Assembly: GCF_020386975.1 (NCBI RefSeq)
Contig: NZ_JABFNK010000005.1
Location: forward strand, 124,001 to 188,000
Reading direction: 5' to 3'
From: Thermococcus bergensis
Lineage (GTDB): Archaea; Methanobacteriota_B; Thermococci; Thermococcales; Thermococcaceae
DNA: 64,000 bases
Below, in pieces: positions 44,318 to 53,767 of this stretch; position 1 is the stretch's first letter, and each line of letters begins with the position of its first letter. The notes under the pieces are model-generated. The model had not been told where the DNA came from. It ran no database searches and saw only the letters and a list, made by a program, of their open reading frames with translations. The position numbers and the translations under genes are program-made.

Positions 44318-44524
44318 TTACTCCACCTCAACTTCGTAGCCGTATCGCTCTATTGCCCTTACAATGTCTTCAAGCCTTGTCTTTTCAGGATCGAACTCAA
44401 CAACGGCAGTCTTCTTCTCAAGGCTGACCTCTCCCTTAGCTCCAACACTCTCAATTGCCTTGCTTATCCTCATAACGCAGTGCTGGCAGCTCATATTAGG
44501 TATTTTCAATATAGCTTTCATCAT
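44318..44524 (-). CDS. Heavy-metal-associated (HMA) domain protein, MerP-like
   Basis: A 68-residue stand-alone HMA domain with the metal-binding loop 'MSCQHC' near residue 10 and the usual 'TAVVEFDPEKTRLEDIVRAI' fold. No signal peptide, so it is cytoplasmic. It heads a three-gene operon with a TRASH protein and MerA and could supply Hg(II) to MerA in place of its missing HMA domain. GGTGATGG lies just before ATG 44524. Confidence 0.9.
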   Translation of the reverse strand: MMKAILKIPNMSCQHCVMRISKAIESVGAKGEVSLEKKTAVVEFDPEKTRLEDIVRAIERYGYEVEVE

Positions 44525-44619
44525 TTTGCCATCACCAGAATTACCTTAGAATAGAACATTTATTGCCCTTATCTTTTTCAAAGTGGGAAAAGTAATCAAA
44601 AAAGTTTTAAAAATTGAAA

Positions 44620-44994
44620 TTATAGGGACTCGATAATTTTGATAACCCTTTCCTCCATGGGCTTCATGAGCTTAACTACTTCTTCCCCTGCTATCTTCCA
44701 TGCCACACTGGGCAAAGTAACGCCGAGGTAGTTTCCGTCCTCCCTACGGTATCCAAAACCCGTGCATGGCAAAAGGGCTCCTATGTTTGGGTCTATCTTC
44801 ACAAGCTCTGCCACGAGCTCTTTGTCACATATGAATAGGAGATGATAGTCCGCGACAATGCCGTCCTCTCTTTCCACTATCGCCACAGGAATCCTTTCCC
44901 CTATGAGAAGGAAACCTTCCTCTTCAAGCCTCTTCTTGAAGCGCTCCCATAGGAAGTCGAGATCTTCCTCGAACTTTCTCACGTAATAAAACAC
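44620..44994 (-). CDS. DUF302-family protein
   Basis: A 124-residue protein with the DUF302 fold: an early 'EDLDFLWERFKKRLEEEGF' helix and a later 'LLPCTGFGYR' segment containing one Cys, followed by 'AWKIAGEEVVKLMKP'. The family has no firm role; it is often found next to sulfur, metal or CoA-binding proteins. It overlaps or abuts the CoA-binding gene upstream. GTG 44994 is preferred because GGAGGTG lies seven bases before it; the longer frame is within the other gene. Confidence 0.75.
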   Translation of the reverse strand: MFYYVRKFEEDLDFLWERFKKRLEEEGFLLIGERIPVAIVEREDGIVADYHLLFICDKELVAELVKIDPNIGALLPCTGFGYRREDGNYLGVTLPSVAWKIAGEEVVKLMKPMEERVIKIIESL

Positions 44995-44996
44995 TC

Positions 44997-45389
44997 TCAC
45001 ACCTCCAGGAACATCTTTTTGTCGCTCGTCTCGACCATTATGCACTTTTCAAAACTGTATTCTGCTCCTAATCTCTCTAAAAATTCTCTTATCTCCTCGC
45101 TTTCCGCTCCTGGTTGGAACCATAGCTTTTTGAAGCCTACTTCAACAGCCTCCTTCGCCACCTGCAAACCTACTTTAGGTGGAACTACAAAGACTATGAC
45201 ATCTACATCCCTTGGGAGCTCTTTGATGCTTTTGTAGCACTTCACGCCTTCAATCTCATCGTAATTCGGATTCACTGGAAGGACTTCAAAGCCTTTGCTG
45301 AGGAGATCCTTTAATATTATATTCCCATACTTAGCGGGGTTTTTGCTTGCTCCAACGAGAGCTATCTTCTTGAATTCTTTCACATTCAT
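44997..45389 (-). CDS. CoA-binding (NAD(P)-binding fold) protein
   Basis: A 130-residue protein of the YccU/CoA_binding_2 family, with 'IALVGASKNPAKYGNIIL' (nucleotide-binding loop) at the start and 'VDVIVFVVPPK' in the middle. It binds CoA or a nucleotide and is thought to act in regulation or acyl-CoA chemistry; the exact role is unknown. ATG 45389 has GGTGAGG upstream. It is followed directly by the DUF302 gene, a combination that suggests one operon. Confidence 0.85.
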   Translation of the reverse strand: MNVKEFKKIALVGASKNPAKYGNIILKDLLSKGFEVLPVNPNYDEIEGVKCYKSIKELPRDVDVIVFVVPPKVGLQVAKEAVEVGFKKLWFQPGAESEEIREFLERLGAEYSFEKCIMVETSDKKMFLEV

Positions 45390-45459
45390 TTTCCTCACCA
45401 AGCTTAAATTACGGTTCATGCTTTTTATACGTTTTTGGACAAAAATGGATAGAAGAGAA

Positions 45460-46317
45460 TCATCCGGTGCTTTTTAATCTGGAATTCCTTGGAGCTAAGG
45501 AAGGTTCTTTGCCATATGCCCTCAAGACAAGATAGAGAGCCACTATAAGGTAGCCGAACTGGACTATCACCCTTCCCCACTCCATCTTCACTGAGTAGCC
45601 GAAGAGCACCGCGAAGATTGAACCAATAGCTCCCTTGTGGTGGAACACGCTCTCCTTGGGAATGCCGAGGTCGTAGGCAGGTTCTTCAATAAAGCCTAGG
45701 TGCATTCCCTCTTCCTCAGCCCACTCTATGAGCTCGTGGGTTCCGTAGCCGGCTAATCCAGCGGCAACAAACACGAGCAGTATAGAACTGTAGTAGAAGA
45801 ACGTCCTCAGATTTATTCTCATTCCTACCCCATAGATTAGGTATGCTAAAACCAAAGCGCTGATGACACCACCTATAAGCCCCGCTAAAGTTCCTCCCAA
45901 GTCCTGGGTGGCGAAAGGCGTAAGGAATAGCACCGTCTCAAGCCCCTCCCTGAAGACGACGATGAAGGTGAAGCCTATGAGTGCGAGCGGGTTGATGGCT
46001 TTGCTCACCTTGCTCTCTATCTCTGCCCTGATGTTCCTCCCCTTGGTCGCCATCCAGTAAATCATGCTCGTTAGCACTATGACAGCCAGATAAGAGGCAA
46101 CTCCTTCAAAGAGCTCCTTCTCCTCAAGCCCCCCGTAGATTTTCAAGATCGCACCGCCGAGGATCACGCTGGCGAGCACGGAAAGGCCGACCCCAGTCCA
46201 CACGTCCTTGATCTGCTTTTCCCTTCCGGTACGCTTGAGGTATGCGATTATGATGGCCACGATTATGGCCGCCTCAAGTGCTTCCCTAAACGTGATGAGG
46301 AACGCTCCAACATTCAT
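45460..46317 (-). CDS. ftr1: FTR1-family high-affinity iron permease
   Basis: A 285-residue membrane protein with seven helices and both iron-binding motifs of the family, 'FREALEA' near residue 10 and 'FREGLET' near residue 120. It takes up iron, in other organisms together with a ferroxidase; archaeal homologues may carry Fe(II) directly. GGAGGTGGAAG precedes ATG 46317. A DtxR-like operator is located between its TATA and ribosome site, which points to iron-repressed expression. Confidence 0.92.
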   Translation of the reverse strand: MNVGAFLITFREALEAAIIVAIIIAYLKRTGREKQIKDVWTGVGLSVLASVILGGAILKIYGGLEEKELFEGVASYLAVIVLTSMIYWMATKGRNIRAEIESKVSKAINPLALIGFTFIVVFREGLETVLFLTPFATQDLGGTLAGLIGGVISALVLAYLIYGVGMRINLRTFFYYSSILLVFVAAGLAGYGTHELIEWAEEEGMHLGFIEEPAYDLGIPKESVFHHKGAIGSIFAVLFGYSVKMEWGRVIVQFGYLIVALYLVLRAYGKEPSLAPRNSRLKSTG

Positions 46318-46335
46318 TCTTCCACCTCCAAATTC

Positions 46336-46349
46336 TTAGGCTAACCTAA
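46336..46349 (-). promoter_or_regulatory. DtxR/IdeR-like operator upstream of ftr1
   Basis: TTAGGCTAACCTAA matches the right 14 bases of the known 19-bp DtxR box exactly (inverted repeat TTAGG/CCTAA). It is just downstream of a TATA-like TTTATTTT on the minus strand, in the place where a repressor would block initiation. Thermococcales encode DtxR-type metal regulators (MDR1), which makes iron control plausible. Confidence 0.65.
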
Positions 46350-46718
46350 AATAAATCGGGTGGCTTATTAATTTTACCTTTGCCAAATTGAAATCTCTGA
46401 CTCTTGGTTAGGAATTTCCCAGGAGCTTTATTGAACATGATGTTTGTCAAACCTTTGAGGTTTGATTAATGAAGTACAAACAAGCGATTCTCGTACAGAA
46501 TATATGTTTTCGAACCCTACTCATCCTTGGCCCTTCAAAAGTGCAGAATTGGGGAGGTATAATTTCAAAGTGGAAAAGTGTAGCAGATATTAACCCCACG
46601 TATAGTCAAAGGCGCAATTTCGTAGAAGGTGCAAAAGTTTAAAGGCTGACTGCTCCCCGCCGTGAAGGACGAGGCTTTCGAAAGAAAAATGTAAAAAGTA
46701 AATAAAAGCAAACTGTGC
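46350..46718. other. Intergenic region with repeat relics, no gene seen
   Basis: About 370 bases without a convincing reading frame. It holds a perfect 7-bp hairpin (TCAAACC-TTTGA-GGTTTGA near 46454-46473) and at 46651-46680 a degenerate palindrome, CTCCCCGCCGTGAAGGACG-A-GG, of the sort found at the right ends of IS200/IS605 elements. That palindrome has two mismatches in the stem and is probably a relic. Confidence 0.4.
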
Positions 46719-47861
46719 TCACAGGAGCTCTTCAACGAGGGTTATTACGTTGCTCCTCGCCTTTGACTTTAGCTTCTCTAAGTGGTCGCTCAAGGCTTCT
46801 CCGATGCCGTGCACGAAAAGCCTCAGAGCCTCTTCTCTGCTTAATCCTCTAGACTGTAAGTAGAAGAGGGCATCCTCATCGAACTGGGCAACGCTTGATG
46901 AATGCGACGCGTTCTCTATCTCTCCAGTATCCACTTCAAGCATCGGCACGCTGACGCCGAGGGAGCCCTCATCCATTATGATGACATGGGAGCTGACCTC
47001 ACTCGATGAACCTTTGGCCTTCTCGAAAACCTTCGCCACGCCTCTGTGCACGACCCATCCTCCCCTGTAGGAGTAGCCGTTCACCCTCGTCTCGCTTTTG
47101 CTTCCTTCTCCATACTGGAGGACGTTGGTGAGATAATCAACTGCCGAGCCTATCCCTATGGGAATTCCCCTTAGGATAAGCTCACTCCCAGTGCCTTCAA
47201 GAGAGTAGTCCTCCCTGTGATGGCTCATCTTTCCGCCCTTAACTACCGTGAAAGCCCTGACTTTCGATCCATCGCCGAGTGTAGCCCTGAGGAGGTAGTG
47301 TGACAGAGCCTTGTGGTTCCCAACGGTCAGGATTTCCGCTTCGGCGTTTTTGAGCCTCAGTTCGACCACAAGGGACTTTGTACCGTTTTCAGAGAGATCG
47401 TAGATTATTATGGGTGCATTGGCGTTTTCCACTTCGATGCTGAGGTGGTGGCTTATGAAGGCGTTTTCAGAAAGATGTGAAACTATTACAAAGGGCTCAA
47501 GCAGGTTCTTGGTTATCCTAAGCCGGTAAGCTTTTTTGAGAGCATAGAAATGGAAGCCCAGAATCCTCGACTCCTCCGGTTGGGAAAGACCGAGCGTGCC
47601 TTCCGCAAGCTCAACGCCCTCTGGAAGGTCAAACTTTGACTCGCTTCCGGAGAAAATCACATTGGCATTGATTCCCACATCTTCACCCTTCGCTTCGGTC
47701 GGGAGCTTGAGGGGCGAGTTTTCTTCAAAGAGATTCCATTTCGTGTAGCTCTTTATTGTAGGGCTGTCACCATACTTCTGGTAGGTGAGCTTTTCAAGGA
47801 CTTCCAGGGTTATTTTCGGCATATTAAAGTGCCCGCTGGGGAATCCAGAAGAACACATCAT
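46719..47861 (-). CDS. sufD: SufD, Fe-S assembly scaffold subunit
   Basis: A 380-residue SufBD-fold protein. The C-terminal block 'SHSSSVAQFDEDALFYLQSR' with its conserved His and Asp is typical of SufD, and 'GYSYRGGWVVHRG' is part of the beta-helix core. It is the last gene of sufC-sufB-sufD, and its start overlaps the sufB stop (ATGA). ATG at 47822 is another possible start, as it gives the more usual 'MPKITLEVLEKL'. The complex assembles [4Fe-4S] clusters. Confidence 0.92.
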   Translation of the reverse strand: MMCSSGFPSGHFNMPKITLEVLEKLTYQKYGDSPTIKSYTKWNLFEENSPLKLPTEAKGEDVGINANVIFSGSESKFDLPEGVELAEGTLGLSQPEESRILGFHFYALKKAYRLRITKNLLEPFVIVSHLSENAFISHHLSIEVENANAPIIIYDLSENGTKSLVVELRLKNAEAEILTVGNHKALSHYLLRATLGDGSKVRAFTVVKGGKMSHHREDYSLEGTGSELILRGIPIGIGSAVDYLTNVLQYGEGSKSETRVNGYSYRGGWVVHRGVAKVFEKAKGSSSEVSSHVIIMDEGSLGVSVPMLEVDTGEIENASHSSSVAQFDEDALFYLQSRGLSREEALRLFVHGIGEALSDHLEKLKSKARSNVITLVEELL

Positions 47862-49285
47862 CCAACACCCCCAACCTCGCTGAATTCGAGCTCTATGACT
47901 TTCTTGAGAACCTCCACATACTCGAACGGCAACCCCTCAAGAATCTCGCTGATAAAACCGAGTACTATGAGGCTCTTGGCTTCTTCCTCTTTTATACCTC
48001 TTGAGTTGAGGTAAAAGAGCTTGTCCTCGCTGAGCCTTCCGGTTGTTGCCTCGTGGATTATGCTTGCTGAAGGCTCGTCGTTCTGGTTGTGCGGGTAGGT
48101 ATAAGCCTTGCTCTTCTCGTCAAGAATGAGGGAATCACATGAGACTGTGGCGGTCGAGTTCTTTGCACCTTTTGCTATCCTCACGAGACCGCGGTAGATG
48201 TTTATTCCACCATTGGCGCTTATGCTCTTGGAGACTATCTTCGAACTGGTGTTTGGAGCGAGGTGCCAAGTTTTAGCCCCAGTGTCCTTGAGGTAAGGCC
48301 CGTTGCTGAGCGAGACCACGTATTGGGCTGTCCTCGCACCTTCACCCTTGAGGACGCTCGATGGGTAAGTGTAGGTTATGTGACTCCCTATGCTCCCTTC
48401 AATCCACTCTACGTAGGCGTTCTCTTCTATTATGGCGCGCTTGTTGTTGAAGTTGATGACGTTCCTGCTCCAGTTCTGTATTGTGGTGAACTTCACCGTG
48501 GCGTTTTTGTGGGCATAGATTTCCACCATACCGTCGTGGAAGGAGAATCCCTTGTACATTGGGGCGCTACAGCCCTCTATGAAGTGAACGTAGCTTCCCT
48601 CGTCAGCTATAAGGAGGGTGTGCTCAAACTGCCCCTCAAGGGCAGACCCTATAACAAAGAACGCTTCTATCGGGAAGGGAACTCTAACGCCTTTTGGAAT
48701 GTAGACGAAGGCCCCACCGCTCCAGAGCGCGTGGTGGAGAGCTGAGAACTTGTGATCTCCCGGCGGGAAGACTTTTCCGAAATACCTCTTGACCAGGTCG
48801 GGGTACCTCTTTACGGCCTCCTCCATTGGGAGCATGATAATGCCCTTCTTTTCGAACTCCTCTTTGAGCTGGGAGTAGACGCTCTCGCTGTCAAAAACAG
48901 CTGTAAGGCCAGAGAGGAACTTCTTCTCTATCTCCGGGATGTTGAGCCTCTCGAATGTTCTTCTAATGTTTTCGGGCAGATCGTCCCAGTCCTTTACTTC
49001 TCTCTCAAGCTCCGGCTTGGAGTAGAGGGAGAAACTCTCAAGGTCAAGCTCTTCTATTCCCACTACCCATTTTGGCATGGGGAGCTTTTCAAAAAGCTCC
49101 AGAGCTTTTAGCCTGTGCCTAAGCATCCACTCCGGCTCGTTCTTTATTCTCGAGAGCTCCTCTACAGTTTCTCGGCTTATCTTCCCTTTAAGTTCGATTT
49201 CCTTGGGATATGGGACGGCGGTGCCGAGTATTTCTTCGAGGGAACCGGCCTTTAATATTTCTTCAAGCTTGGAGTGCTCGCTCAT
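47858..49285 (-). CDS. sufB: SufB, Fe-S assembly scaffold
   Basis: A 475-residue SufB with 'FPPGDHKFSALHHALWSGG' near residue 195 and the closing 'IIHEATTGRLSEDKLFYLNS' block, the conserved His and Glu of which help assemble clusters. It lies between sufC and sufD with four-base overlaps at both ends. GGAGGAGTT precedes ATG 49285. It is larger than the scaffold of the minimal system at 16061. Confidence 0.95.
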   Translation of the reverse strand: MSEHSKLEEILKAGSLEEILGTAVPYPKEIELKGKISRETVEELSRIKNEPEWMLRHRLKALELFEKLPMPKWVVGIEELDLESFSLYSKPELEREVKDWDDLPENIRRTFERLNIPEIEKKFLSGLTAVFDSESVYSQLKEEFEKKGIIMLPMEEAVKRYPDLVKRYFGKVFPPGDHKFSALHHALWSGGAFVYIPKGVRVPFPIEAFFVIGSALEGQFEHTLLIADEGSYVHFIEGCSAPMYKGFSFHDGMVEIYAHKNATVKFTTIQNWSRNVINFNNKRAIIEENAYVEWIEGSIGSHITYTYPSSVLKGEGARTAQYVVSLSNGPYLKDTGAKTWHLAPNTSSKIVSKSISANGGINIYRGLVRIAKGAKNSTATVSCDSLILDEKSKAYTYPHNQNDEPSASIIHEATTGRLSEDKLFYLNSRGIKEEEAKSLIVLGFISEILEGLPFEYVEVLKKVIELEFSEVGGVG

Positions 49286-50007
49286 AACTCCTCCACCGCC
49301 GCAAAACCCTTCTCCTCTATCATTTTTACCAGCTCAACTCCATCTGATGCCACTATCTTTCCTTCCTTGATAACGTGAACTCTGTTTGGCTTAAGGTGTT
49401 CGAGGATTCTTCCGTAGTGAGTTATCAGCAGAACGGACGTGCCCTCTTCATGGAGCTTGTTTATGACACTCGCTATCATTTTCAGGGAATCAACGTCAAC
49501 TCCGCTGTCTGGCTCATCCAGGATGAGGAGCTTCGGCTTCACAAGATAAGCCTGGAGCATCTCGAGCTTTTTCCTCTCTCCACCAGAGAATCCAACGTTT
49601 AAAAACCTCGCGAGCATTGATTCGTCAAGCCCAAGCTCTTGAACGGCATTAAAGATGAGCTCGTAAGCCTGTATCTCGTCCAGGCCCTTGAGGTTTTTCA
49701 AAACCCTCTGCAGAAACTGAATCACCTTGACGCCTTCCACTTCTATCGGGTGCTGAAAGCTTAGAAAAATTCCTCTTTTAGCTCTTTCTTCGGGAGGCAG
49801 ATTGGTTATATCTTCTCCCTCGAAGAGTATTCTTCCGTCTATAACCTGATATCTAGGATGGCCCGCTATGGTTAGAGCAAGGGTGGATTTTCCGCTCCCG
49901 TTTGGTCCCATCACGACATGAAGTTCTCCCTTATCAACGGTGAGAGAAATGCCCTTTAGGATTTCTTTGTCTTCCACTTTGACCCTTAAGTTATCCACTT
50001 TCAACAT
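49282..50007 (-). CDS. sufC: SufC, ATPase of the Fe-S assembly complex
   Basis: A 241-residue ABC ATPase with Walker A GPNGSGKST, signature FSGGERKKLE and Walker B 'LLILDEPDSGVD'. It drives conformational change in SufB-SufD. ATG 50007 follows GGTGATGG and gives the normal 'MLKVDNLRV' start. First gene of the operon; no SufS, SufE or SufU desulfurase is visible near it, which is common in Thermococcales. Confidence 0.95.
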   Translation of the reverse strand: MLKVDNLRVKVEDKEILKGISLTVDKGELHVVMGPNGSGKSTLALTIAGHPRYQVIDGRILFEGEDITNLPPEERAKRGIFLSFQHPIEVEGVKVIQFLQRVLKNLKGLDEIQAYELIFNAVQELGLDESMLARFLNVGFSGGERKKLEMLQAYLVKPKLLILDEPDSGVDVDSLKMIASVINKLHEEGTSVLLITHYGRILEHLKPNRVHVIKEGKIVASDGVELVKMIEEKGFAAVEEL

Positions 50008-50181
50008 GACCATCACCGTCCATTATCGGTACATTTTTGGGTAAGGAAAAATGCTTTTAAAAGTTTTCTACACAGAAGTGAGTAATTTGGGCTTGAAAGA
50101 ACACCGAATGAAATCTAAACGAATTCCCGGAGATTAGAGAAGATATCTAGAATGAAAGAAAGGAGCAAAAGGAGAACGAAA

Positions 50182-50736
<555 letters not shown>

Positions 50737-50753
50737 CTATTTAAGTATTTGGT

Positions 50754-51845
50754 TCAAATTATTCCTTCTTTTTTCAATTCGTTCCTGATTTTCTCGAATT
50801 CCTCTAATTTGCCCTGTGTGACAACTCTTTCAGGTCTGAAGGGGCAGTCACAGTATGGGTATTCAAGGAAGGCATCGTAGGTGCCGATTTTCCTTGCTAT
50901 GGCAACTATCTCCTCTTTGTCAAATCCCAGAAGAGGCCTGTGAACTGGAAAATCCACGCTCATAGTCTCAAAGTAGAGATTCGTTAGGGTTTGAGAGGCA
51001 ACCTGACCAAGGGAATCTCCCGTTACTATTCCGAGGGCGCCCTTTTCTTTCGCTATCTCAGCCGCCCTCCTCAGCATGGCAACTTTACAGACCACACATG
51101 TCCATTCTCTTCTGTGGAGCTTGTTCAAAGTGACGACGTAGGGTTTGAGAATCTCAAAGTGGTTCTCCACGATCAGCTCTATTGGCTCGGGGGAGTAGTC
51201 GTTGAGGATCTCCACGACCCTCTCTACGACTTTTTTCGCGTTTTTCCCTTGGTCAAAGTGAACCGCTGTTATCTCAGCCCCTCTTTTTAGCATTAAGAAT
51301 GCCGCCACTGGAGAATCTATCCCTCCGCTTAAGAGGACAACAACTTTTCCCTGCGTGCCAACGGGTAATCCACCAACTCCTCTAATCTTTTCAAAGAACA
51401 CATAGGCTTTACCATCTATTATCTCAATGCCTACGGTAAGCTCCGGGTTCTCGAGATCCACTTTCCATCCAAATCCCTTGACAATAAAAGCCCCTATCTC
51501 CCTGTTGACCTCCATAGATGTCTTCAAAAAAGTCTTGTCCAGCCTTTGAGTTTCAACTTTAAAGCTCCTTGGATTAAATTGTCTAAGGGCCTCCTTGAGA
51601 TATACAGGAACTTCGTCGTAGTCCATAGCTCTGGCAGGAGATACAGACACCACTCCGGGGACTTTGGCTATTATCTCCGCTGCTTCATCCGGGGCATCAA
51701 CGAGAATCCTTCCCCTTATTACTTTCACTTTTCCAATTATGCCTTTCCTCCTTAGAGCCTTCTGGATATTCTCGGCCAATTTTCTCTCAAACTCCCTTCT
51801 TTTTCTACCTTTTATTGCTATCTCCCCGTATCTTACGAGTATCAC
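50754..51845 (-). CDS. thiI: tRNA 4-thiouridine synthase ThiI
   Basis: A 363-residue protein with a ferredoxin-like N-terminal region, a THUMP domain (about residues 60-165) and a PP-loop ATPase domain with 'LLSGGIDSPVAAFLM'. 'WTCVVCKVAM' and 'YCDCPFRP' carry Cys residues that in archaeal ThiI may bind a cluster. The rhodanese domain of bacterial ThiI is absent. GTG 51845 is preceded by GGTGG; the stop of the ThiF-like gene is one base upstream, so they form one operon. Confidence 0.92.
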   Translation of the reverse strand: MILVRYGEIAIKGRKRREFERKLAENIQKALRRKGIIGKVKVIRGRILVDAPDEAAEIIAKVPGVVSVSPARAMDYDEVPVYLKEALRQFNPRSFKVETQRLDKTFLKTSMEVNREIGAFIVKGFGWKVDLENPELTVGIEIIDGKAYVFFEKIRGVGGLPVGTQGKVVVLLSGGIDSPVAAFLMLKRGAEITAVHFDQGKNAKKVVERVVEILNDYSPEPIELIVENHFEILKPYVVTLNKLHRREWTCVVCKVAMLRRAAEIAKEKGALGIVTGDSLGQVASQTLTNLYFETMSVDFPVHRPLLGFDKEEIVAIARKIGTYDAFLEYPYCDCPFRPERVVTQGKLEEFEKIRNELKKEGII

Positions 51846-51846
51846 G

Positions 51847-52803
51847 TCAACCACCCAAATATCTCGCAAAGAGATTTTTTGCTTCTCTCTCCTCTTCAGC
51901 CCCCCTAATTACCATCCTCCCACTTTTGAATATCAATATCTCATAATCCTCGTCTTCAAATTGAATGAACTGGGGAGTTTCTAGGTATTCAATACCAAGC
52001 TTTTCGAGCTGTCTTCCAAGTTCTTCAAAGTTAACATCCATTCTCTCTGGAGGTGTTACTTGAATTGAGCCATCGCAAAGTCTTTCTATTTTTATGCGCT
52101 TTTCCAGAAATGTGAACTCCCTTCTTACACATGCAGGACAGTCTTCCCTCCTAGGTACTTCAACTTTTTCAAAGTCCAGAGTTTTTGTATCAAAGAATAT
52201 GAGTTCGCTTTTAACTTCTTCTCCCAGCAAAATCTTCGCTGCAATACTAACGGCTATTGAAGCCGCTAGGGGTGGAACATAACTCATAATACCGGCTATT
52301 GCACAGGTGGGCATGGGTCTAGATGGCAACTTTGGCATAAAACATCTGAAGCATGCTGTTTTACCTGGAATTATCGGCATTATGTTTCCATAGGTAGATA
52401 AGACCCCCACATATATCCAAGGCTTACCGTTTTTTACTGCATAGTCGTTTAGAACCTGTCTTGTGTAGATGTTGTCGGTTCCATCTATTATCAGGTCAGC
52501 TTCGTCAAGAAGATTAACTGTTGAGGGGTTCAAATCCTCAAAGTAACCTTTAACTCCAAACTTCTCCTTTAGCACATCCACTTTTGGCTTTCCTATATCT
52601 TCCTTAGTGTATATTGTCCTAGGGAGGTCGCTTTCGTCTACAAAATCCCTGTCTATGACGATTATCTCTCCAATTCCAAGTTTATGGAGGAAGTAAACTT
52701 CCCAACTCCCAAGGGCACCAGCCCCAACGACTGCCACCTTACTCTCGCTCAGCTTTCTCTGACCTTCAATGCCTATAATAGGAAAGTGTCTCGAAAAGTC
52801 CAT
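51847..52803 (-). CDS. ThiF/MoeB/HesA-family E1-like adenylyltransferase
   Basis: A 318-residue protein of the ubiquitin-activating (E1-like) family. The ATP-binding loop is 'VVGAGALGSWEV' near residue 27, and zinc is held by CFRC and CPAC. It adenylates the C-terminal glycine of small sulfur carriers (ThiS, MoaD or SAMP-type). The additional C-terminal 90 residues are not part of the core fold. Coupling with thiI suggests a sulfur-transfer pathway for tRNA thiolation or thiamine. Confidence 0.88.
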   Translation of the reverse strand: MDFSRHFPIIGIEGQRKLSESKVAVVGAGALGSWEVYFLHKLGIGEIIVIDRDFVDESDLPRTIYTKEDIGKPKVDVLKEKFGVKGYFEDLNPSTVNLLDEADLIIDGTDNIYTRQVLNDYAVKNGKPWIYVGVLSTYGNIMPIIPGKTACFRCFMPKLPSRPMPTCAIAGIMSYVPPLAASIAVSIAAKILLGEEVKSELIFFDTKTLDFEKVEVPRREDCPACVRREFTFLEKRIKIERLCDGSIQVTPPERMDVNFEELGRQLEKLGIEYLETPQFIQFEDEDYEILIFKSGRMVIRGAEEEREAKNLFARYLGG

Positions 52804-52859
52804 GCTACCTCACCGAAAAAAGTATGAAAGATGGTTTATGAATTTAATCCTTTTCAAAA

Positions 52860-53696
52860 TTAAAGCTCCCTGAGAAGCTTATAAACCACCGAAAAGTCAA
52901 GTTCCTCCATTCCCCTCTCAAAAGCGAGCCTGTAAAGCTCCCTTACCGTTGCATTGAGCAGGGCTGCTTTCCTTAAGGCCACAGCCAGGTCGTAAGCGTA
53001 GGAGAGATCCTTAACGAGGTTCTTCACCGAGAAGTGGGTTGAGTAGTCATCGCCCAGGAGCTTTGCCTTCTTCGCCTTCAGCACTACCGAGTTGCCGGCG
53101 CCGTTCTCAAGCACCTCTATAAGCTCCTCTTTTGGAATTTCGGCTTTCTCACCCAAAGCTACTGCCTCACCAAGGGCAGCCATGAAGGCTCCGAGAACAA
53201 AGTTGTTTATCAGCTTGAGTTTCGTGGCCTTTCCGGGCTCCTCGAAGTGGAATATCTTCCTCCCGAGCTTCTCAAGATAGGGACGGACTTTCTCAAAGGC
53301 CTCCCTCTCTCCGCTCACGAGGATTGTCAGATGGCCGTTTCTAGCTGGAACGACGCTCCCAATGACGGGGCTTTCGAGGTAAAAGGCTCCAACGTTTCTG
53401 TACATCTCGTGGAACTCCAGGACTTTCTCGTGGTGGTTCGTGGTGGTGTCCACTATTATCTTCCCGCGGAGGTCTGCCGTTAAAAGCCTCTCCGAGACCT
53501 GTCTCACCGCTTCGCTATCGTAGAGCGAGAGGAATATCAAGTCGCACCCCTCAGCAACTTCCTCCGGGGTTCTTGCGACGTTCTTGAAACCTTTGGCCTT
53601 CTCTATCGTCCTGTTCCAGACGAGGAGCTCGTACCACTCGGAGAGCCTCTCCGCCATGGCCCTACCTATATGACCCAAGCCAATCCATCCGATCAT
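52860..53696 (-). CDS. NAD(P)-dependent beta-hydroxyacid dehydrogenase-family protein
   Basis: A 278-residue enzyme with N-terminal Rossmann motif 'GWIGLGHIGRAMAERL' and the helical dimerisation half. Substrate-binding 'ESPVIGSVVPARNGHLTIL' and the catalytic Lys motif 'KLINNFVLGAFMAALGEA' match the 3-hydroxyisobutyrate/6-phosphogluconate dehydrogenase group. It may reduce short aldehydes such as succinic semialdehyde or glyoxylate; not determined. ATG 53696 has GGTGAT upstream. Confidence 0.85.
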   Translation of the reverse strand: MIGWIGLGHIGRAMAERLSEWYELLVWNRTIEKAKGFKNVARTPEEVAEGCDLIFLSLYDSEAVRQVSERLLTADLRGKIIVDTTTNHHEKVLEFHEMYRNVGAFYLESPVIGSVVPARNGHLTILVSGEREAFEKVRPYLEKLGRKIFHFEEPGKATKLKLINNFVLGAFMAALGEAVALGEKAEIPKEELIEVLENGAGNSVVLKAKKAKLLGDDYSTHFSVKNLVKDLSYAYDLAVALRKAALLNATVRELYRLAFERGMEELDFSVVYKLLREL

Positions 53697-53767
53697 AGCG
53701 ATCACCTAAAGGAATTATTTTTCAAAATTCTTATAATCGTTATGTCAGAAATCTTAACGGTGATGGG

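Noticed and set aside
46651-46680. A complete IS200/IS605 element in the ftr1-sufD gap
   Set aside because: Only a degenerate palindrome is present; there is no TnpA or TnpB reading frame.
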